From assembly GCA_023375785.1 (NCBI GenBank), contig SZWC01016030.1, forward strand, positions 32,871-58,945: a stretch of 26,075 nt of DNA, written 5' to 3'. The position numbers were made by a program, and so were the translations under genes. Positions 9,184-19,350 of the stretch are shown piece by piece. Every line of letters begins with the position of its first letter. Position 1 is the first letter of the stretch. A model generated the notes under the pieces. The model made no database searches, was not told the DNA's origin, and saw only the letters and a list, made by a program, of their open reading frames with translations. The DNA comes from Penium margaritaceum. Lineage: Eukaryota > Streptophyta > Zygnematophyceae > Desmidiales > Peniaceae.

Positions 9184-12100
9184 GGGCGCAACCAGGGCGT
9201 AACTAGGGCGCAACTAGGGCGCAACTAGGGCGCAACTAGGGGGCAACTAGGGCACAACTAGGATGCAACTAGGGCGCAACTAGGGCACAACTTGGGCGCA
9301 ACCAGGGCGTAACTAGGGCGCAACTAGGGCACAACTAGGGCGCAACTAAGGCGCAACTAGGGTGCAACTAGTGTGCAAGTTGGGCGCAACTAAGGCGCAA
9401 CTAAGGCACAACTACCACGTAAGTAGGGCACAAGTGGGACGCAACTAGGGCGCAACTAGGGCACAACTAGCGCGTAGCTAGTGCCCAACTATGGCACAAC
9501 TAGGGCGCAAGAAGGGTGCCAGTAGGGCGCAAGTAGGGTGCAATAATGGCATAAATAGGGTGCAACTAGAGCGCAACTAGGGCGCAACTAGGGCCCAACT
9601 AGGGCGTGACTACGGCACGACTAGGACACGACTAGAGCGCAACTAGGGCGTGTCTAGGGCGCAACTAGGGTGCAATAAGGGCGCATCTAGGGCGCAACTA
9701 GGGCTCAACTAGGGCGCAACTAGGGTGCAACTAGGGAGCAACTAGGGCGCAACTAGGGCGCAACTTGGGCGCAACTAGGGTGCAACTAGGGCGCAACTGG
9801 GGCGCAACTTGGGCGCAACTAGGGCGTAACTAAGGCGTAACTAAGGCGAAACTAAGGTGCAACTAAGGCGCAACTAGGGCCCAAGTAGGGCACAAGTAGA
9901 ACGCAACTAGGGCGCAACTAGGGTACAACTAGGGCGTAGCTAGTGCCCAACTGAGGCGCGACTAGGGCGACAGTAGGGTGCAAGTAGAGCGCAACTAGGG
10001 CGCAACTAGGGCGCAACTAGGGCGCAACTAGGGCGCAACTAGGGCGCAACTAGGGCGCAAGTAGGGCGCATCTAGGGCACATCTAGGGTGCAACTACGGC
10101 GCATCTAGGACGCAACTAGGGTCTAACTAGGACGCAACAAGGGCACAACTGGGGCGTAACTAGGGCGCAACTAGGGCGCAACTAGGGTGCAACTAGGGCG
10201 CATCTAAGGTGCAACTACGGCGCAACTAGGGCGCGACTAGGGCGCGACTAGGGCGCGACTAGGGCGCAACAAGGGCGCGACTTGGGCGAAACTAGGGCGC
10301 AGCTAGGGCACAACTAAGCCGCAAAAATGGCGCAAATAGGGCGCAATTAGGGCGCAACTGAGGGCAACTAGGGCGCTACTAGGGCGCAACTTGGACGCAA
10401 CTAGGGCGCAAGTAGGGAACAACTAGGGCGCAACTAGGGCGCAACTAGGGCGCACCTAGGGTGCAACTAGGGCGCAGCTAGGGCGAAACTAAGGCGCAAC
10501 TAGGGCGCAAATAGAGCACAAGTAGGACGCAACTAGGGCGCAACTAGAGTACAACTAGGGCGTAGCTAGAACCCAACTGAGGCGCAACTAGGGCACAAGT
10601 ATGGTGCAAGTAGAGCGCAAGTAGGGTGCAACTTGTGCACAACTATGGCGCGCACTCAGGGCGCAACTAGGGCGCAACTAGGGCACAACTATGATGCAAG
10701 TATGGCGCAACTAGGGTGCAACTAGGGCGGAAGTAGGGCGCAAGTAAGACGTATCTAAGACGCAACTATGGCACAAGTAGGGCGTAGTTAGTGCCAAACT
10801 GAGGTGCAACTAGGGCGCAAGTAGGGCGACAGTAGGGTGTAAGTTTGGTGCAATAAGGGCGCAAGAAGGGCGCAACTAGGGTGCAACTAGGGTGCAACTA
10901 GGGTGCAACTAGTTTGCAAGTTGGGCGCAACTAGGGCGCAACTTAGGCGCAACTTGGGCGCAAGTAGGGTGCAACTAGAGCGCAACTAGGGCGCAACTAG
11001 GGCGCAAGTATGGTGCAACCAGGGCGCAACTAGAGTGCAACTAAGGCGCAACTAGGGCGCAACTAGGGCGCAACTAGGGTGCAACTAGTGCGCAAGTTCG
11101 GCGCAACTAAGGCGCAACTAAGGCGCAACTAAGGCGCAACTCGTGCGCAAGTAGGGCGCACGTAGGACGCAACTAGGGCGCAGCTAGGGTACAACTAGGA
11201 CGTAGCTAGTGCCCAACTAAGGCACAACTAGGGTGCAAGTAGGGTGCCAGTAGGGCGCAAGTAGGGTGCAATAGAGGGCAAGTAGGGTGCAACTAGGGTC
11301 CAACTAGGGCGCAACTAGGGCGCAACTAGGGCACAAATAGGGCGCAACTAGGGCGTAACTAGGGCGCAACTAGGGTGCAACTAGGGCGCAACGAGGGCGC
11401 AAGTAGGGCGTAACTGGGGTGCAACTAGGGCGCAACAAGGGCACAACTAGGGCGCAACTAGGGCGTAACTAGCATGCAACTAGGGCGCAACTAGGGTGCA
11501 ACCAGGGCGTAACTAGGTCGCAACTAGGGTGCAATTCGGGCCCAAGTAGGGCGCAAGTAGGGCACAATTAGGGCGCAACTACGGCGCAAGTGGGGCACAA
11601 CTAGGGCGCAACTAGGGCGCAACTAGGGCGTAACGAGGGCGCAACGAGGGCACAACAAGGACGCACCTAGGTCGCAACTAGGACGCAACTATGGCACAAC
11701 TAGGGTGCAACTAGGGCGCAACCAGGGCGTAACCGGGGCACAACCAGGGCGCAACTAGGGCACAACTAGGGCGCAACTAGGGCGCAACTAGGGTGCAACT
11801 AGTGTGCATATTGGGCGCAACTAAGGCGCAACTAAGGCGCAACTAGCGCGCAAGTAGGGCACAAGTAGCACGCAAGTAGGGCGCAAATAGGGCACAACTA
11901 GCGTGTAGCTAGTGCCCAACTAAGGCACAACTAGGGCGCAAGAAGGGTGCCAATAGGGCGCAAGTAGGGTGCAATACGGGCGCAAATAGGGTGCAACTAT
12001 AGCGCAACTAGGGCACAACTAGGGCGCAACAAGGGCATGACAAGGGTACCACTAGGAGACGACTAGGGCGCAACTAGGGCGCATTTAGGGTGCAACTAGG

Positions 12101-12342
12101 GTGCAACTAGGGCGCAACTAGGACGCAACTAGTGTGCAGCTACGGCGCAACTAGGGCGCAACTAGGGTGCAACTAGGGCGCAACTAGGGCGCAGCTAGGG
12201 CGCAACAAGGGTGCAACTAGGGCGCAAGTACGGCGCAAGTAGGGCGCAAGTATGGCGCAACTACGGCACAATTGGAACACCGCTAGAGGGTAACAAGGGC
12301 GCAACTAGGGCGCAACTTGAGCGCAACGAGGGCGCAACGAGG

Positions 12343-12528
12343 TCACATTGCCTCATAACTTGATGCCATCTATTGCGTTTGTGGGCAATTTCAGAACTTC
12401 ATGGACTCAAGACCAGACCTGCGAGTCCGAGTCCAGGCTCAATGACAGACTCGGACTCGCCAGTCCGAGTCTGGACTCGGAATCCCGAGTCCGTCAAGCC
12501 GAGTCTCATGGACTTGGTATCACCATTA
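12343..12528. other. Non-repeat island inside the minisatellite, rich in GAGTC/GACTC
   Basis: The 11-bp pattern stops after AACGAGG at about 12342 and resumes at TCGCAACTAG, about 12530. The first 60 bases are ordinary unique sequence. The remaining 125 or so hold nine GAGTC/GACTC pentamers in both orientations. There is no terminal inverted repeat, no obvious target duplication and no convincing gene; the two overlapping short plus-strand frames here show no recognisable domain. It could be filler DNA from break repair or a fragment of another repeat family. Confidence 0.8.
12447..12472. repeat. Perfect inverted repeat, 11-bp arms, 4-nt loop
   Basis: AGACTCGGACT and AGTCCGAGTCT flank CGCC. 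It sits within the GAGTC-rich half of the island and could form a cruciform or hairpin. No transcription signal accompanies it. Confidence 0.8.
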
Positions 12529-12670
12529 GTCGCAACTAGATCGCAACTAGAGCGCAACTAGGGCACAACTAGGGTGCAACTAGGGCGCAACTAGGGCGCA
12601 ACTGGGGCGCAACCAGGGCGCAACTAGGGCGCAACTAGGGTACAACTAGGGCGCAACTAAGGAGCAACTA

Positions 12671-15320
12671 GGGTGCAACTAGTGTGCAAGTTGGGCGCAA
12701 CTGAGGCACAACTAAGGCGCAACTAGCACGTAAGTAGGGCACAAGTAGGACGCAACTAGGGCGCATCTAGGGCACAACTAGCGCGTAGCTAGTGCCCAAC
12801 TAAGGCACAACTAGGGCGCAAGAAGGGTGCCAGTAGGGCACAATTAGGGTGTAATAATGGCGCAAATAGGGTACAACTAGAGCGCAACTAGGGCGCAACT
12901 AGGGCGCAACTAGTGCGTGACTCCGGCACAACTAGGACACGACTAGGGCGCAACTAGGACGCGTTTAGGGTGCAACTAGCGTGCAACTAGGGCGCAAATA
13001 GGACGCAACTAGTGTGCATCTAGGGTGCAACTAGTGCGCAACTAGGGCGCAACTCAGGCGCAACAAGGGTTCAACTAGGGCGCAAGTACGGCGAAAGTAG
13101 GGCGCAAGTATGGCGCAACTACAGCACAATTGGAACACAACTAGAGCGTAGCAAGGGCACAACTAGGGCGCAACTTGAGCGCAGCGAGGGCGCAATGAGG
13201 GCGCAACGAGGGCGCAACAAGGGCGCATGTAGGGCGCAACTAGGGCACAACTAGGGCACAAATAGGACGCAACTAGGGCGCAACTAGGGCGCAACTAGGG
13301 CGCAACTTGGGCGCAACTAGGGTGCAACTAGGGCGCAACTGGGGCGTAACTTGGGCGCAACTAGGGCGTAACTAAGGCGTAACTAAGGCGCAACTAAGGC
13401 GCAACTAAGGCGCAACTAGGGCGCAAGCAGGGCACAAGGAGGACGCATCTAGGGCGCAACTAGGGTACAACTAGGGCGTAGCTAGTGCCCAACTGAGGCG
13501 CGACTAGGGCGACAGTAGGGCGCAACTAGGGCACAACTAGGGCGCAACTAGGGCGCAACTAGGGCGCAACTAGGGCGCAAGTAGGGCGCAACTAGGGCAC
13601 ATCTAGGGTGCAACTAGGGCGCAACTAGGACGCAACTAGGGTGCAACTAGGACGCAACTAGGGCACAACTAGGGCGCAACTAGGGCGCAACTAGGGCGCA
13701 ACTAGGGTGTTACTAGGGCGCATCTAAGGTGCAGTTAAAACTTATCTAGGGGGCGACTAGGGCGCGACTAGGGCGCGACTAGGGCGCAACAAGGGCGCGA
13801 CTTGGGCGAAACTAGGGCGTAGCTAGGGCGCAACTAAGGCGCAAATATGGCGCAATTAGGGCGCAACTGAGGGCAACTAGGGCGCAACTAGGGCGCAACT
13901 TGGACGCAACTAGGGCGAAAGTAGGGCACAACTAGGGCGCAACTAGGGCGCAACTAGGGCACACCTAGGGCGCAACTAGGGCGCAGCTAGGGCGAAACTA
14001 GGGCGCAACTAGGGCGCAACTTGGACGCAACTAGGGCGAAAGTAGGGCACAACTAGGGCGCAACTAGGGCGCAACTAGGGCACACCTAGGGCGCAACTAG
14101 GGCGCAGCTAGGGCGAAACTAAGGCGCAACTAGGGCGCAAATAGAGGACAAGTAGGACGCAACTAGGGCGTAACTAGAGTACAACTAGGGCGTAGCTAGA
14201 GCCCAACTGAGGCGCAACTAGGGCGCAAGCATGGTGCAAGTAGGGCGCAAGTAGGGTGCAACTTGTGCGCAACTATGGCGCGCACTCAGCGAGCAACTAG
14301 GGCGCAACTAGGGTGCAACTATGATGCAAGAATGGCGCAACTAGGGTGCAACTAGGGCGGAAGTAGGGCGCAAGTAAGACGTATCTAGGACGCAACTATG
14401 GCACGACTAGGGCGTAGCTAGTGCCAAAGTAAGGTGCAACTAGGGCGCAAGTAGGGCGCGAGTAGGGTGTAAGTTTGGTGCAAGAATGGCGCAAGAAGGG
14501 CGCAACTAGGGTGCAACTAGGGTGCAACTAGGGTACAACTAGTTTGCAAGTTGGGCGCAACTAGGGCGCAGTTTAGGCGCAACTTGGGCGCAAGTAGGGT
14601 GCAACTAGAGCGCAACTAGGGCACAACTAGGGCGCAAGTATGGTGCAACCAGGGCGTAACTAGAGTGCAACTAGGGCGCAACTAGGGCGCAACAAGGGCA
14701 CAACTAGGGTGCAACTAGTGCGCAAGTTCGGCGCAACTAAGGCGCAACTAAGGCGCAACTAGTGCGCAAGTAGGGCGCACGTAGGACGCAACTAGGGCGC
14801 AGCTAGGGCACAACTAGGACGTACCTAGTGCACAACTAAGGCACAACTAGGGTGCAAGTAGGGTGCCAGTAGGGCGCAATTAGGGTGCAATAAGGGGGCA
14901 AGTAGGGTGCAACTAGGGTCCAACTAGGGCGCAACTAGGGCGAGATTAGGGCACGACTAGGGCGCAACTAGGGCGCAACTAGGGCGCAACTAGGGCGCAA
15001 CTAGGGCGCCACTAGGGAGCAACTAGGGCGTAACTAAGGTGCAACTAGGGCGCAACAATGGCGCAACTAGGGCGCAACTAGGGCGCAACTAGGGTGCAAC
15101 TAGGGCGCAACTAGGGCGCAACCAGGGCGTAACTAGGTTGCAACTAGGGTGCAACTCGGGCGCAAGTAAGGCACAATTAGGGCGCAACTACGGCGCAAGT
15201 GGGGCACAACTAGGGCGCAACTAGGGCGCAACTGGGGCGTAACGAGGGCGCAACGAGGGCACAACAAGGGCGCAACAAGGGCGCAACTAGGACGCAATTA
15301 GGGTACAACAAGGGCACAAC
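12671..15320. repeat. Higher-order repeat block, copy 3 (at least 2.6 kb)
   Basis: It starts with the same GTGTGCAAGTT marker. Distinctive stretches such as CTTGTGCGC...GCGCACTCAG (about 14261-14290) match 6551-6580 and 10631-10660. It stays alignable to about 15320, then the variant order becomes unrelated. A weaker fourth relative appears at about 22050-24300. Confidence 0.65.
13880..14121. repeat. 121-bp tandem duplication (11 units)
   Basis: 13880-14000 is repeated at 14001-14121 with the same variants (TTGGACGC, GGGCGAAAGTA, GGGCACACCTA, GGGCGCAGCTA, GGGCGAAACTA). Copies 1 and 2 of the higher-order repeat have this segment only once, so the duplication is specific to copy 3. Confidence 0.88.
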
Positions 15321-15718
15321 TAGGGCGCAACTAGGGTGCAACTAGGGCGCAATAAGGGCGCAGCTAGGGCACAGCTGAGGCGCAAATAGGGCGCAACAAA
15401 GGCGCAACTAGGATGCAAGTAGGGCACAAGTAGGACGCAACTAGGGCGCAAATAGGGTTCAACTAGGGCGTAGCTAGTGCCCAACTGAGGCGCAACTAGG
15501 GCACAAGTAGGGCGCCAATAGGACGTAAGTAGGGTGCAATAAGGGCACAAGAAGGGCGCAACTAGGGCGCAACAAGGATGCATCTAGGGCGCAAGTAGGG
15601 CGCAACTAGGGCGCGACGAGGGCGCAAGGAGGACGCAGGTAGGGCGCAACTAGGGCACAACTAAGGCGCAACTAGGGCGCAACTAGGACGCAACTAGGGC
15701 CCAACTATGGCGCAACTA

Positions 15719-15828
15719 GGGCGCAACTAGGGCGCAACTAGGGCGCAACTAGGGCGCAACTAGGGCGCAACTAGGGCGCAACTAGGGCGCAACTAGGGCG
15801 CAACTAGGGCGCAACTAGGGCGCAACTA
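15719..15828. repeat. Ten consecutive perfect 11-bp consensus units
   Basis: Ten GGGCGCAACTA units follow one another without any change, one of the most homogeneous runs in the array. It directly precedes the 120-bp amplified segment, suggesting a local site of recent turnover. Confidence 0.85.
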
Positions 15829-16526
15829 GGATGCAACTAGGGCGCAATTATGGCGCAATTGGGACCAAATAGGGCGCAACTAGGACGCAACTAGGGCACA
15901 ACTAGGCCGCAACTAAGGCGCAACTAGGGCGCAACTAGGGCGCAACTAGGATGCAACTAGGGCGCAATTATGGCGCAATTGGGACCAAATAGGGCGCAAC
16001 TAGGACGCAACTAGGGCACAACTAGGCCGCAACTAAGGCGCAACTAGGGCGCAACTAGGGCGCAACTAGGATGCAACTAGGGCGCAATTATGGCGCAATT
16101 GGGACCAAATAGGGCGCAACTAGGACGCAACTAGGGCACAACTAGGCCGCAACTAAGGCGCAACTAGGGCGCAACTAGGGCGCAACTAGGATGCAACTAG
16201 GGCGCAATTATGGCGCAATTGGGACCAAATAGGGCGCAACTAGGACGCAACTAGGGCACAACTAGGCCGCAACTAAGGCGCAACTAGGGCGCAACTAGGG
16301 CGCAACTAGGATGCAACTAGGGCGCAATTATGGCGCAATTGGGACCAAATAGGGCGCAACTAGGACGCAACTAGGGCACAACTAGGGCGCAACTAGGGCG
16401 CAACTAGGACGCAACTAGGGCGCAATTATGGCGCAATTGGGACCAAATAGGGCGCAACTAGGACGCAACTAGGGCACAACTAGGCCGCAACTAAGGCGCA
16501 ACTAGGGCGCAACTAGGGCGCAACTA
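15829..16526. repeat. 120-bp higher-order repeat, five tandem copies plus one, near identical
   Basis: Copies begin at 15829, 15949, 16069, 16189, 16309 and 16407. The first four are identical 120-mers, the fifth is shortened by two units (98 bp), and the sixth differs by a substitution near its start. Each copy has ten 11-bp units and one 10-bp unit (TGGCGCAATT), so the 11-bp register shifts by one base per copy. The marker within each copy is GGGACCAAATA. Confidence 0.92.
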
Positions 16527-18980
16527 GGGCGCAACTAGGGCGCAACTGTGGCGCAACTAGGGCGCAACTAGGACGCAGCTAAGGCGCAACTATGGCGCAA
16601 ATAGGGCACAACTAGGACGCAACAAGGGCGCAAGTAGGGTACAACTAGGGCGTACCTTGTGCCCAACTAAGGGGCAACTAGGGCGCAACTAGGGCGCAAC
16701 TAAGACGCAACTAGGGTGCAAGTAGGGCGCAAGGAGGGCGCAAGTAGGGTGCAAGTAGGGCACAACTAGGCCACAACTAGAGCACAACTAGGGCGCAACT
16801 AGGGTGCAACTAGGACGCAACTAGGGCACAACTAGAGCACAACTAGGGCGCAACTAAGGCGCAACAAGGGTGCAATGAAGGCGCAACTAGGGCACAAATA
16901 GGATACAAGTAGGGCGTAACTAGGGCGCAACTAGGGTACAACTAGGGCGTGGCTTGTTCCCAAATGAGGCGCAACTAGGGCGCAAGTAGGGTGCAAGTAG
17001 GGCGCAAGTAGGTTGCAACTTGTGCGCAACTTGGGCGCAACTAAGGCGCAACTAGGGCGTAACTAGGGCGCAACTAGGGTGCAAGTAGGGCGCAACTAGG
17101 GTGCAACTAGGGTGCAAGTAGGGCGCAAGTAAGACGCAACTAGGGCACAACTAGGGTACAGTTAGGGCATAGCTAGTGCCCAACTGAGGCGCAACTAGGG
17201 CGCAAGTAGGGCTCTAATAGTGTGTAAGTATGGTGAAAAAAGGGCACAAGAAGGGGGCAACTACGGCGCAACTTGGGCGCAAGTAAGACGCAACTAGGGT
17301 GCAAGTAGGGCGCAACTAGGGCGCAAGTAGGGCGCAAGCAGGGCGCAACTAGGGCACAACTAAGGCACAACAAGGGCGCAACTAGGGCGCAACTAGGCGC
17401 AACTAGGACGCAACTAGGGTGCAACTAGGGCGCAACTAGGGCGCAACTAGGGCGCAACTAGGGCGCAACTAGGGCGCAACTAGGGCGCACCTAGGGCGCA
17501 ACTAGAGCGCAACTAGGGCGCAACTAGGGTGCAACTAGGGCGCAATCAGGACGCACCTGGTGGCAACTAGCGCGCAAGTAGGGCGCAACTAGGGCGCAAC
17601 TAGGGTTCAACTAGGGCGCAACGAGGGTGCAGCAAGGGCGCAACTAGGGCGCACCTAGGGCGCAACTACGGTGCAACTAGGGCGCAACTAGGGTGCAACT
17701 AGGGCGCAACTAGTGTGCAACTAGTCTGCAAGTTCGGCGCAACTATGGCGCAACTAAGGCGCAACTAGGGCGTAAGTAAGACGCAACTAAGGGCGCAACT
17801 ATCGGACAACTAAGGCGTAGCTAGTGCCCAGCAGAGGCGCAACTAGGGCGCAAGTAGTCGCCAGTAGGGCACAAGTAGGGCGCAACTAGGGCGCAACTAG
17901 GGTGCAACTAGGACGCAACTAGGGCGCAACTAGTGCGTGACTATGGTGCAACTAGGGTGCAAGTAGGGCGCAACTAGGGCGCAACTCGGGCGCCCGGGTG
18001 CAACTAGGGCGGAACTAGGGGGAAACTAGGACGCAACTAGGGCGCAACTGGGACGCAACTAAGGCTCAACTATGGCGCAACTAGGTTGCAACTAGGGCGC
18101 ACCTAGGGTGCAACTAGTGCGCAACTATGGCGAAACTAGGGCGCGACTGGGGCACGACTAGGGCGCGACTTGGGTGCAAGTAGGGCGCAACTAGGGCACA
18201 ACTAGGGCACAACTAGGGCGCAACTAGGGCGCAACTAGGGCGCAATTAGGGCGTATCTGGGCACAACTAGGGCGCAAATAGGGCGGAACTAGGTTGCAAC
18301 TAGGGTACCATTAGGGCCCAACTAGGGCGCAACTAGGGCACAACTAGGGTGCAACTAGTACGCAACTAGGGCGCAACTAGGGTGCGAATAGTGCGCGACT
18401 AGGGCGCGACTAGGGCGCAACTAGGGCGCAACTAGGGCTCAACTAGGGTGCAACTAGGGCACAACTAGGGCGCAACTATGGTGCAACTAGGGCGCAACTA
18501 GGGTGCAACTAGGGTGCAACTAGGGCGAAACTTGGGAGCAACTAGGGCGCAACAAGGGTGCAACTAGGGCGCAAGTAGGACGTAATCAGGGCGCAAGTGG
18601 GGCGCAACTATGGCACAAGTTGGGCACAACCAGGGCGTAACAAGGATGCAACTAGGGCGCAACTTGAGCGCAACGAGGGCGCAACAAGGGCACAACAAGG
18701 GTGCAATGAGGGCGCAACAAGGGCGCAACTTGGGTGCAACTAGGGCGCAACTAGGGCGTAGCTAGGGCGCAACAATGGTGCAATTAGGGCGCAACTAGGG
18801 TACAACTAGGGCGCAACTAGGGCGTAACTTGGGCGCAACTAGGGCGCAACTAAGGCGCAACTAAGGCGCAACTAAGGCGCAACTAGGGCGCAAGTAGGGC
18901 ACAAGTAGGACGCAGCTAGGGCGCAACTAGGGTACAACTAGGGCGTAGCCTGTGCCCAACTAAGGCGCAACTAGGGCGAG

Positions 18981-19350
18981 AGTAGGGCGCAAGTTGGGCG
19001 CAACTAGGGGGCAACTAGGGCGCAACTAGGGCGCAACTAGGGTACAACTAGGCCGCAACTAGGGCGCAACTAGGGCGCAAGTAGGGCGAAACTAGGACAC
19101 AACTAGGGTGCAACTAGGGTGCAACTAGGGCGCAACTAGGGCGCAGCTAGGGCGCAACAAGGGTGCAATTAGGGCGCAACTAGGGCGCAACTAGGGCGCA
19201 AGTAGGGCGCAAGTTGGGCGCAACTAGGGGGCAACTAGGGCGCAACTAGGGCGCAACTAGGGTACAACTAGGCCGCAACTAGGGCGCAACTAGGGCGCAA
19301 GTAGGGCGAAACTAGGACACAACTAGGGTGCAACTAGGGTGCAACTAGGG
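18981..19350. repeat. Offset-220 tandem duplication (150 identical bases)
   Basis: 18981-19130 and 19201-19350 appear identical, including rare variants such as AAGTTGGGCG, GGGGGCAAC and GGCCGC. The spacing of 220 bp equals 20 units. Confidence 0.85.

Larger units (their letters stand above)
5049..9359. repeat. Higher-order repeat block, copy 1 (about 4.3 kb)
   Basis: It begins at the marker AACTAGTGTGCAAGTTGGG, which recurs at the start of the next two blocks. Long stretches match copy 2 base for base apart from scattered substitutions. For example, 6181-7020 aligns with 10261-11100 at a constant offset of 4080 bp. Copy 1 contains extra segments (about 5400-5700 and about 8350-8940) that copy 2 lacks. 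Confidence 0.75.
9360..12670. repeat. Higher-order repeat block, copy 2 (about 3.3 kb)
   Basis: It starts at the same GTGTGCAAGTT marker as copy 1 and follows the same order of variant units. It differs from copy 1 by 11-bp unit indels, by lacking about 240 bp near its start, and by carrying the non-repeat island (12343-12528) where copy 1 has about 590 bp of array. Confidence 0.75.

Noticed and set aside
12348..12561. Two overlapping plus-strand frames in the non-repeat island
   Set aside because: About 60 codons each, overlapping in different frames, dominated by the GAGTC repeat, and running into minisatellite units before stopping.
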